From Spartinivicinus poritis (GTDB lineage: Bacteria; Pseudomonadota; Gammaproteobacteria; Pseudomonadales; Zooshikellaceae), in assembly GCF_028858535.1 (NCBI RefSeq), contig NZ_JAPMOU010000037.1, positions 1 to 56,623 on the forward strand: 56,623 bases of DNA, written 5' to 3'. A model generated the notes under the pieces. It saw only the letters and a program-made list of their open reading frames with translations, searched no databases and had not been told where the DNA came from. The translations under genes were made by a program, and so were the position numbers. Below, in pieces: positions 26,675 to 35,708 of this stretch (its first letter is position 1; each line of letters begins with the position of its first letter).

Positions 26675-26820
26675 TCGCGAAAGTCATTTTTAGCTCCCTC
26701 TCCCTCTGGGAGAGGGCTGGGGTGAGGGTGTATTACCTTAAAGCCACCGCTACGCGGGCCCCTCATCCTAACCTTCTCCCCCACAGGGGAGAAGGAACTT
26801 AATTTGAAGTACTTTCGCGA
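26675..26820. mobile_element. MITE-like palindromic element between the two permease genes
   Basis: A 146-bp G/C-richer block with terminal inverted repeats TCGCGAAAGT (26675-26684) and ACTTTCGCGA (26811-26820). Inside are CCCTCTCCCTCTGGGAGAGG and CTTCTCCCCCACAGGGGAG hairpins, and an arm CCCCTCATCCTA (26759-26770) that pairs with TAGGATGAGGGG just outside (26839-26850). It encodes no protein, so it is a non-autonomous or REP-type repeat. It sits inside an operon without breaking a gene. Confidence 0.65.
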
Positions 26821-26909
26821 TACCATCGAAAAGGGGACTAGGATGAGGGGGTGGTTTGAAATACTTATGAAATAGTCTCTGAAAAAAATAAAGGTATAAC
26901 TTGTAGAAA

Positions 26910-27746
26910 ATGAACAAAATAAAATCAGTTGTCTATAAAATATTTTTTTACTTGTTTTTACTGGTAGTAACAGTGTTTTCACTATTCCCTTTTTATTATG
27001 CAATAGTGACTTCCCTAAAAAGTAAAAGTGAGTTGTTTAGTGTTGACTTATTGCTAAATAAAATTCAGCTGACCAATTACCAAAGTGTGTTGACCAATGA
27101 CAGTTTTTTATGGTCAATAGTCAACTCTGTATTGGTGGCCAGTGCGGTGGTGGGTATTTCACTATTGGCAGCAGTTACAGCTGCCTATGCATTAGGACGC
27201 ATTGAGTTTAAAGGTCGACGCACGTTAATGGTTATTGTGCTAGCGGTGTCGATGTTCCCTCAGGTAGCGGTATTAGCTGGTTTATTTGAAGTCATTCGCT
27301 GGTTTGATTTATATAATAATCTATTAAGCCTGGTAATTTCTTATACATTATTCACCTTGCCGTTTACGGTTTGGGTTTTGACCACTTTTATGCGGCAGCT
27401 GCCAAAAGAGTTGGAAGATGCAGCACTTATTGATGGTGCAACTCCCTGGACTACGCTGGTTAAAATTTTAATGCCATTAATTTGGCCTGCTGTCATTACC
27501 ACTGGCTTGTTAGCTTTTATTGCTGCGTGGAATGAGTTTTTATTTGCCCTGACATTTACGTTAACTGATGATCAGCGAACAGTGCCTGTTGCTATTGCAC
27601 TTATTAGTGGCAGTTCTCAACATGAATTACCATGGGGAAATATTATGGCTGCGTCTGTGATAGTGACAATCCCATTAATTATCTTATTACTAATTTTTCA
27701 ACGAAGAATCGTGTCTGGATTAACGGCAGGTGCCGTTAAAGGTTAG
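26910..27746 (+). CDS. ABC sugar transporter permease, MalG-like
   Basis: 278 residues, six membrane helices. The EAA loop reads LEDAALIDGATPWTTLVKIL, and the C-terminus LTAGAVKG is the classic end of MalG-type permeases. It forms the inner-membrane channel with the MalF-like protein. Ribosome binding is weak (no strong SD before the ATG), which may matter because the MITE-like insertion moved the gene away from its partner. The GH13 gene starts 11 bp after its stop. Confidence 0.93.
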   Translation: MNKIKSVVYKIFFYLFLLVVTVFSLFPFYYAIVTSLKSKSELFSVDLLLNKIQLTNYQSVLTNDSFLWSIVNSVLVASAVVGISLLAAVTAAYALGRIEFKGRRTLMVIVLAVSMFPQVAVLAGLFEVIRWFDLYNNLLSLVISYTLFTLPFTVWVLTTFMRQLPKELEDAALIDGATPWTTLVKILMPLIWPAVITTGLLAFIAAWNEFLFALTFTLTDDQRTVPVAIALISGSSQHELPWGNIMAASVIVTIPLIILLLIFQRRIVSGLTAGAVKG

Positions 27747-27757
27747 GAATGTAAAGT

Positions 27758-29398
27758 ATGCAGAAAAATATTGATTGGTGGCGTGGGGCTGTTATTTATC
27801 AAGTATATCCACGTAGTTTTTTTGATAGTAATAATGATGGTATTGGTGACTTACCAGGTGTTACCGAAAAGCTACCTTATATTGCCAGTTTGGGTGTGGA
27901 TGGGATTTGGCTTTCGCCTTTTTTTAAATCGCCCATGAAAGACTTTGGTTATGATGTGTCTGACTATCGGGCCGTCGACCCCATGTTTGGCCATCTTGAC
28001 GATTTCAAAGAGCTACTGGAAAAGGCCCATCAGCTAGGCTTAAAAATATTAATTGATCAGGTGTTAAGCCATACTTCTGATCAACATGCCTGGTTCAAGG
28101 AAAGTCGTCAAAATAAAACCAATCCAAAAGCTGATTGGTATGTATGGGCAGATGCGAAACCTGATGGCAGCCCACCCAATAATTGGCTATCGTTGTTTGG
28201 TGGTTCTGCCTGGCAGTGGGATTCTCGTCGCCATCAGTATTATTTGCATAACTTTTTAGCGAGCCAGCCCGATTTAAACTTTCACAATGAAGCGGTTCAG
28301 CAGCAAATTTTAGAGGAAGTAAAATTTTGGCTGGATTTAGGGGTTGATGGCTTTAGGTTAGATACCGTTAACTTTTATGTGCATAGCAAAAATTTAGAAG
28401 ATAATCCACCGCTACCAAAGGGTGCAAAAAAGTCTCTTGGGGTGCGGCCAGACAATCCTTATTCATTCCAACGGCATGTTTATGATATTTGCCAGCCAGA
28501 AAACGTTGATTTTATTGTTAGGCTGAGGCAGCTACTGGATCACTATCCTGGCACAACAACGGTTGGTGAAATAGGTGCTGATGATACTTTGCAAGTCATG
28601 GCAGACTATACCTCTGGTGGTAATAAGCTGCATATGGCGTATACCTTTGACTTATTAAACCCTCAACATGATGCTGCTTATATACGACAAGTGATTAGCC
28701 AGCTTGAAGGGCAAATCGGTGATGGCTGGCCATGCTGGGCGTTGAGTAATCATGATACTGTGCGGAGTGTTACGCGTTGGGGAGAAGGTCATCCTGCCCA
28801 GGCTTTTGCTCAGGTAAGTCTGGCGATGTTAATGAGTATGCGTGGCAGTGTTTGCTTGTATCAAGGGGAGGAGCTTGGCTTGCCAGAAGCCGATGTGCCA
28901 TTTGATGCTATTCAAGACCCTTATGGTATTCCTTTTTGGCCGGAGTTTAAGGGACGAGATGGCTGTCGAACACCTATTCCCTGGCGACAAAGTGCAATAA
29001 ATGCTGGGTTTTCTCAGGCAAAGCCTTGGCTACCGGTTGTTGAACAACATCGTCCTTTAGCTGTTAGTGAGCAGATAGTGAATCCTAATTCGTGCTATCA
29101 GTTTATCCGACAGTTTATTCAATGGCGGCAGCAGCAACCAGCATTACGCACTGGTACCATTGAGCTGATAGAAAATACAGGAGAGGCATTAGTTTGGTGG
29201 CGGCACCATTCAGAGCAGAAACTATTAGTAGCAGTTAACTTAACCGCAGATACTCTAACGATACCTTTCACAGATATTAGTGAAGAGCAATCAGCAATAA
29301 ACGTTGAGGAGCTGACTGGTCACGGGTTTAACGGTCAGTATGAGAATGGCCTAATAGTTCTGCCACCTTATCAAGCTTTCTTTGGTCAACTATTTTAA
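27758..29398 (+). CDS. GH13 alpha-glucosidase / oligo-1,6-glucosidase
   Basis: 546 residues, no signal peptide, so cytoplasmic. The (beta/alpha)8 barrel has nucleophile Asp202 (DGFRLDTVNF), acid/base Glu271 (VGEIG) and stabilising Asp333 (LSNHDTVR). A DSNNDGIGD loop (23-31) is the usual calcium site of GH13 alpha-glucosidases. A beta-sheet domain follows from about 465. It hydrolyses alpha-glucosidic links of the sugar brought in by the ABC permeases encoded just upstream. The exact linkage (alpha-1,4 or alpha-1,6, sucrose, trehalose) is not resolvable by eye. Confidence 0.95.
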   Translation: MQKNIDWWRGAVIYQVYPRSFFDSNNDGIGDLPGVTEKLPYIASLGVDGIWLSPFFKSPMKDFGYDVSDYRAVDPMFGHLDDFKELLEKAHQLGLKILIDQVLSHTSDQHAWFKESRQNKTNPKADWYVWADAKPDGSPPNNWLSLFGGSAWQWDSRRHQYYLHNFLASQPDLNFHNEAVQQQILEEVKFWLDLGVDGFRLDTVNFYVHSKNLEDNPPLPKGAKKSLGVRPDNPYSFQRHVYDICQPENVDFIVRLRQLLDHYPGTTTVGEIGADDTLQVMADYTSGGNKLHMAYTFDLLNPQHDAAYIRQVISQLEGQIGDGWPCWALSNHDTVRSVTRWGEGHPAQAFAQVSLAMLMSMRGSVCLYQGEELGLPEADVPFDAIQDPYGIPFWPEFKGRDGCRTPIPWRQSAINAGFSQAKPWLPVVEQHRPLAVSEQIVNPNSCYQFIRQFIQWRQQQPALRTGTIELIENTGEALVWWRHHSEQKLLVAVNLTADTLTIPFTDISEEQSAINVEELTGHGFNGQYENGLIVLPPYQAFFGQLF

Positions 29399-29498
29399 GG
29401 ACGTTTTTAAGACTTCTAAAATTTCAGTTAATAGCAAAACTATTTTACACTCACTGACAACAGCTGATGTTTATAGTGATATAGTCAACGCATAAATA

Positions 29499-29524
29499 CC
29501 ATAGCCTTGCGTCTGAGGCTATGG
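29499..29524. repeat. Inverted repeat in the LacI-gene leader
   Basis: CCATAGCCT pairs with AGGCTATGG (9 bp, 8-base loop). It covers the ATG at 29521 and so disfavours it as a start. It may end the GH13 transcript or act as an operator for the LacI protein. Confidence 0.5.
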
Positions 29525-29544
29525 TTAGTGAAGGTGTAATTTGT

Positions 29545-30600
29545 ATGCCTCGAGCAGAAGTAAAAAAGTTAACCCTTAAAGATCTGGCAAAAATTTTAGG
29601 TGTTTCAACCGCTACTATTTCTAACGCTTTTAATCGCCCCGATCAGTTGTCGTCAAAATTAAGAGATGAGATTTTAGCAGAGTGTGAGCGGCTGGGTTAC
29701 ACCGGCCCTAATATTGCTGCAAGGGCGTTAAGAACGGGGGAAACAGGCATTGTTGGAGTGATGTTGTCAGACCCGTTGCGATACAACTTTAATGATGCGG
29801 TTGCCCATGGTTTCTTGAGTGGTTTGGCTGAAGTGTTTGATGAACAACACGTCAGTATGTTACTGCTTTCCAGTAAGGAAGCACCCTATCATAAGCCTAG
29901 TATTGAAGCGGTACCGGATTATTTTATTGTTTATGGTGAGCCTCGTAACGCTACGGTGCTTGAGCGGCTTGAGTACCAACACAAAAAAATTATTACCGTT
30001 GACTTTGATTATAAGGATTATCCATCTATCAATATTGATAATTTTCAGGGTGCGTTTGATATTGCTCAATATGGAATTAAACAAAGTAAAGACTGTCGTA
30101 TAGCTATTCTAGGGTTAAGGCTGATTGAAGAGTCAGCTTTAGTTAATATAGTTGGCGAGCAATTACTTGATGCCAGTCGTTCAATTTCTAGCCGTCGGTT
30201 AGATGGCTACTTAGCAGCATTGCAACAAGCTGGTATAGATATTACGCCTGAACAGATATGGAATATACCATTCAATGAAACAGAGATAAGCTATGAAGCG
30301 GCTCGACAAGTGTTGACGTCGGAAAACAGGCCTAACCTGCTATTGTGTATGAGCGATCGAGTAGCGCTGGCTGCAATCAAGGCCGCAGCAGACCTAAGGA
30401 TATCCATACCTACTGAATTACGAGTTGTCGGTTTTGACGATATTCCTGAAGCATCCGTTTGCCACCCTGGTTTAACCACAGTCCATCAGCCATTTGTAGA
30501 GAAAGGGCGCGTTACAGCTAATCTGTTATTACAGGATCCTGCACCCATAGAGCAAAAAAGAGTACTGCCAGTTGAGGTAGTGAAGCGTGAGAGCTGCTGA
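29545..30600 (+). CDS. LacI family transcriptional regulator
   Basis: 351 residues from the ATG at 29545, which has GAAGGTG 9 bases upstream; the ATG at 29521 lies in a hairpin. N-terminal LacI helix-turn-helix (TLKDLAKILGVSTATISNAF, followed by RPDQLSSKLRDEI) and hinge (ARALRTGETG), then a periplasmic-binding-protein-like sensor domain ending with the usual PAPIEQKRVLPVEVVKRESC-like terminus. It presumably represses the ABC/GH13 operon until the sugar or a derivative is present. It is last in the operon and may be co-transcribed. Confidence 0.93.
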   Translation: MPRAEVKKLTLKDLAKILGVSTATISNAFNRPDQLSSKLRDEILAECERLGYTGPNIAARALRTGETGIVGVMLSDPLRYNFNDAVAHGFLSGLAEVFDEQHVSMLLLSSKEAPYHKPSIEAVPDYFIVYGEPRNATVLERLEYQHKKIITVDFDYKDYPSINIDNFQGAFDIAQYGIKQSKDCRIAILGLRLIEESALVNIVGEQLLDASRSISSRRLDGYLAALQQAGIDITPEQIWNIPFNETEISYEAARQVLTSENRPNLLLCMSDRVALAAIKAAADLRISIPTELRVVGFDDIPEASVCHPGLTTVHQPFVEKGRVTANLLLQDPAPIEQKRVLPVEVVKRESC

Positions 30601-30738
30601 AGCTGCGTAAAAAAGTCCAGAAAACTGTTGTCAGGTCAAGTCGCTGGACAGGACAATACACAGGCGAAAAGTGTATAATTGAGTGATCAGGTCTGAGCCA
30701 CTACAGTTTACCAATAAAAACTATGTGACTCATATTTT

Positions 30739-32700
30739 TCAAGGTTTTTTAGGGCAGTCATCAATATTGTATTGTTTACAAATACCCGCAGCTCTTTGAC
30801 TTATATAGTCAATATCAAGTGTTGTTAAATAGCGGCTATGCTGAGGTAGTTTATATCTTTTGTATATACCAGTAAGTGATTTTTTAAATTCATTAATAGC
30901 TAGATCACTCTTATTTTTCTTTAATAAGAGTATATATAACTCCTGGTCAATACTCACTTTGCTATATGAGTACTTAGAGGCATCCTGGTGTTGCTGATTC
31001 AGCCGCAAGCGTGTATTTAATTCATTTTCATTATATACTTCCTTTCCTTGTGAGTACTTCAGTCGTAATTCAATAAGTTCTAGCTCTTTTCTAATATAGT
31101 GAGAGGGAACAAACGCTTTATCATTAGAAATAGTTTTCAGTTGAGTTAAAAGTATTTCTGCAGTTGATAACTTATGCTGATAGAAGTTTGCTTTTGCAAG
31201 CAGCAAAAGCGTTTCAAAGTATCTATCTGTTTCAATAAGTTCTAGCCTCTCATAAATTTGTTTTGCCTCTAAAAAATAACTCATAGCTTGTTTCGGTTTG
31301 GAGAGATAAAACTCATGCTCTCCCATGTAAAACAATGCTCTAGCAAGCTCTAAATGATCATAAGGATAAATTATTCTATAAATTTTTAATGCTCGCTGAA
31401 TATTTTGTGTAGCTTCTTGTGGTTTATTTGAGAAAAAAAGTTTAATTCTGCTCAACTCAGCCAGTGCAGAAGCAGTTTTCTTATGAAACTCACCTAATAT
31501 ATCATGGTAAATGCTAACTACTTTGTTGCCCCTAGTAATTTTTTTGGCAGTATCAAACTCAAACCAGTTTAGCAGCCATAATGAGTCAGCCACTTTTTCA
31601 GAGTATTCATCACCTGCATGTTTAAGGTGATATGAAAGCGACTGCTCAGCATGATAACGCCCCTGTTCCATACTTTCACTTCGTCGGCAAATTGGGTATG
31701 AGCAAAATAGGTTTGTATTACTCATCCAGTAGTGGGCATCACCCATCAGCTCTGTATCTTTGGCATGATGCAATGTTGTCTGCTTCAAAATTTCTTTTGC
31801 TTTATCATAAGACTGTTGGCGTTTCCCTTGTAACAGCATTATCTCAACCAGAAGCAAGCCTGCTCTCAATGAGTTCTTTGAAGCATAACCATAGTTATGA
31901 TCCATTTCATTCATCAGCTGGCTAACCACAGCATAAGCTTGAGCAAGGTCACTTTTTTGTTTAAATAGAATACCAATTGCCTTCAGCGATTCATACCTTA
32001 GTTCAGTGTGTAAATTTGCACCTGGCAATTCTAGTTTAGCTTTCGCTTTACCTAGAGCCAGTGAGATGGCTTCTTTGTTAAACTGAGGGTGCCTTTGTAT
32101 ATCGCCAATTAATTCTTGATACCATTGTTGTTGATATTCACTAATAGATAAGCGCTTTTTAAGCAGATTTGTCTCTTCATACTTACGATAACTAAATACA
32201 CAAGAAATGATTAAACAAGTAGCTGTAAGCAATAAAAATACTCTATGCCAAACGGTAGTACTTAAGCTCTTTAATGGGGTTGACCTGGTAGACTCGATGT
32301 TACTATATGGTTCTTCATCCTCCACCTCACTTTGTTGCTGACTTACCGATGCCATTAAGCGATAACCAACTTTTGGTACAGTGAGTATTATCTTTCTCTC
32401 TTTATCCTCAAACACTCTTCTTAGCTGACTAATGCTTTGAGTGAGAACATTTTCACTCACATAACTACTACACCAAACCTCTTGAAAAAAATGCTCAGTA
32501 GTTAATGTAGCACCTTGGTTTCTAACTAAGAATAATAATACATTGGATGTCTTATTTTTGAGCTTAGTTTCAGCCCCACCAACCAAGCGGATAGTATTTA
32601 GTTGTGGAAAAAACAACCACTTTTTATTAATCAAGTAAACTACATTATCATTAATAGTAAACGCAAGCTCACTGGATGGTTCTTGTAATACGACACTCAT
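30739..32700 (-). CDS. CadC-like membrane regulator with winged helix and TPR-like output
   Basis: 653 residues from the ATG at 32700 with AGAAG before it; the upstream TTG is less likely. Residues about 20-115 are an OmpR/PhoB-type winged helix (TSNVLLFLVRNQGATLTTEH, VLTQSISQLRRVFEDKERK, VPKVGYRLMA). A membrane helix (about 150-170) places the rest in the periplasm, where repeated 34-40-residue helical units (for example ELARALFYMGEHEFYLSKPK) look like TPR repeats. Such one-component regulators sense signals outside the membrane and bind DNA inside. Convergent with the LacI gene; the DM9-like gene upstream in the same direction is a possible target. Confidence 0.8.
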   Translation of the reverse strand: MSVVLQEPSSELAFTINDNVVYLINKKWLFFPQLNTIRLVGGAETKLKNKTSNVLLFLVRNQGATLTTEHFFQEVWCSSYVSENVLTQSISQLRRVFEDKERKIILTVPKVGYRLMASVSQQQSEVEDEEPYSNIESTRSTPLKSLSTTVWHRVFLLLTATCLIISCVFSYRKYEETNLLKKRLSISEYQQQWYQELIGDIQRHPQFNKEAISLALGKAKAKLELPGANLHTELRYESLKAIGILFKQKSDLAQAYAVVSQLMNEMDHNYGYASKNSLRAGLLLVEIMLLQGKRQQSYDKAKEILKQTTLHHAKDTELMGDAHYWMSNTNLFCSYPICRRSESMEQGRYHAEQSLSYHLKHAGDEYSEKVADSLWLLNWFEFDTAKKITRGNKVVSIYHDILGEFHKKTASALAELSRIKLFFSNKPQEATQNIQRALKIYRIIYPYDHLELARALFYMGEHEFYLSKPKQAMSYFLEAKQIYERLELIETDRYFETLLLLAKANFYQHKLSTAEILLTQLKTISNDKAFVPSHYIRKELELIELRLKYSQGKEVYNENELNTRLRLNQQHQDASKYSYSKVSIDQELYILLLKKNKSDLAINEFKKSLTGIYKRYKLPQHSRYLTTLDIDYISQRAAGICKQYNIDDCPKKP

Positions 32701-32872
32701 ACTTCTATAAAACAAAAAATGCCATATTGTTTTTGAAGAATATTTTATGTTTATTATTTATACTATTCTGCTGCCAGTACACTTAGTTACCCTCGCCGAA
32801 ATACTTTACAAAACTTCAAAATTATTTACAGAGGGCTTTATTATAAGGTTAGTAACTCAAAACTCTACAAAA

Positions 32873-32895
32873 ATTGGAGCCAAAATGGCTCCAAT
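32873..32895. terminator. Bidirectional terminator after the DM9-like gene
   Basis: ATTGGAGCCA-AAA-TGGCTCCAAT is a perfect 10-bp stem with A/T runs on both sides (TTTTTG on the minus strand). It lies 4 bases past the stop of the leftward DM9-like gene and is a convincing intrinsic terminator. Confidence 0.85.
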
Positions 32896-32899
32896 ATTT

Positions 32900-33514
32900 T
32901 TATTTTTTACCAAACTTTAAAACATAAACATCTCTGTTATCTTGTTGGTCGTACGCTGCTGCTGCATACTCACGACCATTATAGGAATACCAGCAAATAT
33001 CATCTATATACTTTCCAGTGACGGTATCTCCATCCACACCGCCTTGTGCTTTTTGTACTACTTTACAAACAAATGTGGAAAAACTGCCCTCTGAATTATT
33101 TCGTATCATGCCATCATAGTTAGTTTCTACTCTTCCAGTAACTAGATCCCAATGATAATTGTTATTGTCAATAACCAGCATCTGATAGTTTTCATTCCCA
33201 TACTCTCTACCTCTTAAAGGAACCCAGCAAATATTATTGACTAATTTACCGCCTAAGTTATAACGATCTCGACAAACAGAGGTCTTGCTTTGGTTGTGTC
33301 TTCCATAGTTTTCATATCCTCCAGACCATACTGCATAATGGTGTCCTTCACCTCTATCACCATTTACCCAACGACAACTGTGCTCATTTGCTGCTTCTCT
33401 TCCATCCCAGTATTGACACCTAACTTCACCTCGTCCATCTGCGACTGCTTGAGCTGTTACAGTACAAGCAATAACCATAGCTGATACTAAAGAAGTAACA
33501 TTTAACTTGTTCAT
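32900..33514 (-). CDS. Secreted DM9/DUF3421-like protein
   Basis: 204 residues. Signal peptide 1-25 (cleavage AVADG). The mature part has two or three related units built around a VCR...GG-K-x-x-N-x-CW-x-x-x-GREY pattern: CRDRYNLGGKLVNNICWVPL followed by GREYGNENYQMLV, and VCKVV followed by GKYIDDICWYSYNGREYAAA. This resembles DM9 repeats (DUF3421), mannose-binding modules known mostly from animals and some bacteria. Paired cysteines suggest disulfides outside the cytoplasm. A carbohydrate-binding extracellular role is inferred. Followed by a strong terminator. Confidence 0.65.
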   Translation of the reverse strand: MNKLNVTSLVSAMVIACTVTAQAVADGRGEVRCQYWDGREAANEHSCRWVNGDRGEGHHYAVWSGGYENYGRHNQSKTSVCRDRYNLGGKLVNNICWVPLRGREYGNENYQMLVIDNNNYHWDLVTGRVETNYDGMIRNNSEGSFSTFVCKVVQKAQGGVDGDTVTGKYIDDICWYSYNGREYAAAAYDQQDNRDVYVLKFGKK

Positions 33515-33753
33515 AAACTAATCCTACTTTGGTTTCGATGTTGTTGGCTCAATGTAGAGCCGGTACATAAAGTAAGAAAAGCAGAGACTAAAATACTGAA
33601 TTTTTCTAAATTTTACGTGAATAATTCCTTAATTTTTCTGAACTCACAGAAATAAACTCTAGAAAACACAAAATGTGATTAATTAAACGCCATCTCACAA
33701 TAATATAAAGCTAGGAAAACAAACTGTTAGATAGTTGAAAAATAATTAAACGC

Positions 33754-33824
33754 AAAAAATACCCCTCCTGAAGGCGGGAGACTAACCCTGTCCACCAGCA
33801 GTCAGGCAAAAACTTATTCAAAAG
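33754..33824 (-). ncRNA. Candidate small RNA ending in an intrinsic terminator
   Basis: On the minus strand a G/C-rich segment (33757-33810) ends in CTCC-CGCCTTCA-GGAG followed by GGGTATTTTTT, a terminator-like end with no gene just upstream. A TATATT box at 33831-33836 could be a -10 element, but no good -35 was found. Speculative. Confidence 0.25.
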
Positions 33825-34229
33825 ACCCACAATATAAAAGGTACGAAAGTACAAACTAAAAGGTTGTTTGACACTTGGTTACAAACATAATAATCAGATA
33901 TAAGCTATTTTTGGGGATGTAATGGTCTTTTTGCTTGAGAGACTCTATGAAGTTACGATTGTGGCTATCAGCCTGGTGTCTTCCTCTATTTTTGAAAGTC
34001 TAACAGTAGATGTGTGGTATGTTAAAAACAGTCAGCAGATAAACAGGTTACAGTTTGATGTTAAAACTTACTAACATAATAGGTGTGCAGGCAACGGTAA
34101 CCACATCTATGGCTCCTTTGATATGGGTTGATAGTTAGGGCTTAGAGCAAAGCTAAGCAAGCGGTATATGACTAGGTTGGAGCTAACTTGGTAGAAACAG
34201 TAAGGATTGAAGCAATTATTGTCGTGCAA

Positions 34230-34265
34230 TTGAATCAGGATGGAAAATAGACCTTCCTGATTCAA
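34230..34265. terminator. Inverted repeat downstream of the lectin gene
   Basis: TTGAATCAGGA pairs with TCCTGATTCAA (11 bp, 14-base loop), 27 bases past the lectin stop. No strong T-run; probable 3'-end hairpin. Confidence 0.55.
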
Positions 34266-34291
34266 AGATGGAATACTATTTATACGACGAA

Positions 34292-34747
34292 TTAGCTAGC
34301 TTTAGCTCTTTTTTCAGCACTGACAAAAGTTCCTTTAGAAACATCCACAATGGTTCTGTTTCCATCTTCTGACATAGCAAAGTATAAATCCCCTTCATTA
34401 CTTAAATAAAGATTACAATTGTTAGGGCCTTGCGCATCTGTATACCAGTACGCACTTCCATTATCAACAATGACTAACCGTCCGTTATACTTTCCATTTA
34501 GGTCTTTACTACCTGCGACAATTGCATATGAGGTTGCTGGAGATATTTTATGGTTTGTGCCACCATTTTGAACTACTTTTCTAGGGTCTTTACTTAACTG
34601 TTCATAAAGGACAATATTTCCGTCATTCTGATATTGAAGCTGATATTTGTTATTTGGGCTAATTAGCCCTTCGTTGATGTTTTTTTTATCTTGTGGGTTT
34701 GTAGGAAGTAAAGCTTGGCCTGAATTTAAAGCTCTGGCATTATTCAT
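34292..34747 (-). CDS. Bulb-type (B-lectin) mannose-binding domain protein
   Basis: 151 residues, no signal peptide. The fold is a beta-prism II lectin: YQLQYQNDGNIVLYE carries the QxDxNxVxY-type mannose-binding motif (with F/Y variants), and later repeats (GKYNGRLVIVDNGSAYWYTD, NCNLYLSNEGDLYFA) are equivalent strands with partly degenerate sites. Related bacterial proteins include putidacin/LlpA-like bacteriocins (two such domains) and adhesins; this one has a single domain and is too short for LlpA. Whether it is exported is unclear. It lies near the DM9-like gene, another suspected mannose binder. Confidence 0.75.
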   Translation of the reverse strand: MNNARALNSGQALLPTNPQDKKNINEGLISPNNKYQLQYQNDGNIVLYEQLSKDPRKVVQNGGTNHKISPATSYAIVAGSKDLNGKYNGRLVIVDNGSAYWYTDAQGPNNCNLYLSNEGDLYFAMSEDGNRTIVDVSKGTFVSAEKRAKAS

Positions 34748-35294
34748 AATATTCCCTTTTAAGATAATGGCTGGTAATACCCTTTGCTTTGGATATAGGT
34801 TTTACTTGTCTTCTATACTAATCATGCAAATAATTTATTAATTAACAAATTGCCGGTCGATGAGGAATATAGCAGATATTAACTTCTTGTATTAGTGAAT
34901 TTAAGTTGAATATTGTTTGATGGGATTAAAATCTATTTAAATCAAATCTTATAATACAGTCAGGCGTACTAAAGCTAAAAAGGCATATATTTAGCATCAC
35001 TGCTTACCCATAATATTGAAATAAAAAAACTTTAATTGTAAGAAATTGTTACAAAGGAAGTGCAGTTAATAAAGCTAGTTAATCCAACAAACTGGTGCAG
35101 TAAAATATTAACTTAAAGGTCATGCTTGACTAATTCTATTTTTGATAGAAAGTGTATCTGGCACTAAAAATAGTGTTGGGCATAGGAGATTTCTATGCCA
35201 TAAGGCACGACTAGCTTACAACGGGCAGGTGCTGTCGCTACATGACCAGTTTTATTTGATGACGACCTTCCCGTTGAGAGTAAGCTACATTTAG
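34748..35294. other. Intergenic region with several hairpins
   Basis: 547 bp between the leftward lectin and cold-shock genes. The left two-thirds are plain AT-rich sequence. The right third (35134-35287) holds four consecutive inverted repeats, annotated separately. Confidence 0.5.
35134..35287. ncRNA. Hairpin-rich region downstream of the cold-shock gene
   Basis: Four inverted repeats in series: TTCTAT/ATAGAA (35134-35150), CACTA/TAGTG (35162-35175), GGCATAG/CTATGCC (35179-35199) and a long one, TAGCTTAC-AACGGG (35212-35225) pairing with CCCGTT-GAGA-GTAAGCTA (35270-35287). The last starts 8 bases past the cold-shock stop. It could be the structured 3' region of that message or a separate RNA. 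Confidence 0.4.
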
Positions 35295-35489
35295 CTATCC
35301 AACAACACGAACATTAACCGCGCATGGACCTTTCCGCCCTTGACCTACTTCAAACTCTACCTTATCGCCATCGCGAGGCTCTTGGCCTTGAATTTCTGAC
35401 ATATGAAAGAATAGGTCTTTGCCTTCATCTGGGGTAATAAAACCAAAACCTTTGGTTGAATCAAAAAACTTAACTTTGCCTGTGCTCAT
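35295..35489 (-). CDS. Cold-shock protein, CspA family
   Basis: 64 residues, one cold-shock domain. It has the RNP1 motif KGFGFITPD and RNP2-type DLFFHMSEI, plus the start [18 protein letters not shown]. It is a cytoplasmic single-strand nucleic acid binder acting as RNA chaperone. Slightly shorter than E. coli CspA (70). No unusually long 5' leader was recognised. It lies 219 bp downstream of the tdk gene, transcribed the same way. Confidence 0.95.
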   Translation of the reverse strand: MSTGKVKFFDSTKGFGFITPDEGKDLFFHMSEIQGQEPRDGDKVEFEVGQGRKGPCAVNVRVVG

Positions 35490-35708
35490 TTTTCTCTCTT
35501 ATTCATGTGAGTTCAGAATGATTTATAGGGGGTAGTTAATAATAAATCAAATGTTTTCGACAGTATTCACAGCAGTACTAGGCCTTTTCCAAGTCTATTT
35601 AACCAGCAATCAGTGTCAAGATAAGTTAAAGCAAGTCATTCACAAGCAATAATTAGACGAGACTCAGTGAGGTAATATCGGTCTACAGAGCTTGGTTCGT
35701 ACCATAAT

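Larger units (their letters stand above)
33515..34291. other. Long intergenic region
   Basis: 777 bp, AT-rich, between two leftward genes. Stops occur in all frames. It contains a minus-strand hairpin with a T-run (33754-33780), listed as a possible small-RNA end, and an 11-bp inverted repeat at 34230. Nothing else was recognised. Confidence 0.5.

Noticed and set aside
26587-27003. Leftward 138-codon frame across the MITE-like element
   Set aside because: Its sequence is a read-through of a palindromic repeat plus antisense of both permease genes.
30615-30649. GTCCAG/CTGGAC inverted repeat between the LacI and CadC-like genes
   Set aside because: Only 6 bp with a long loop and no T-run; too weak to call a terminator.
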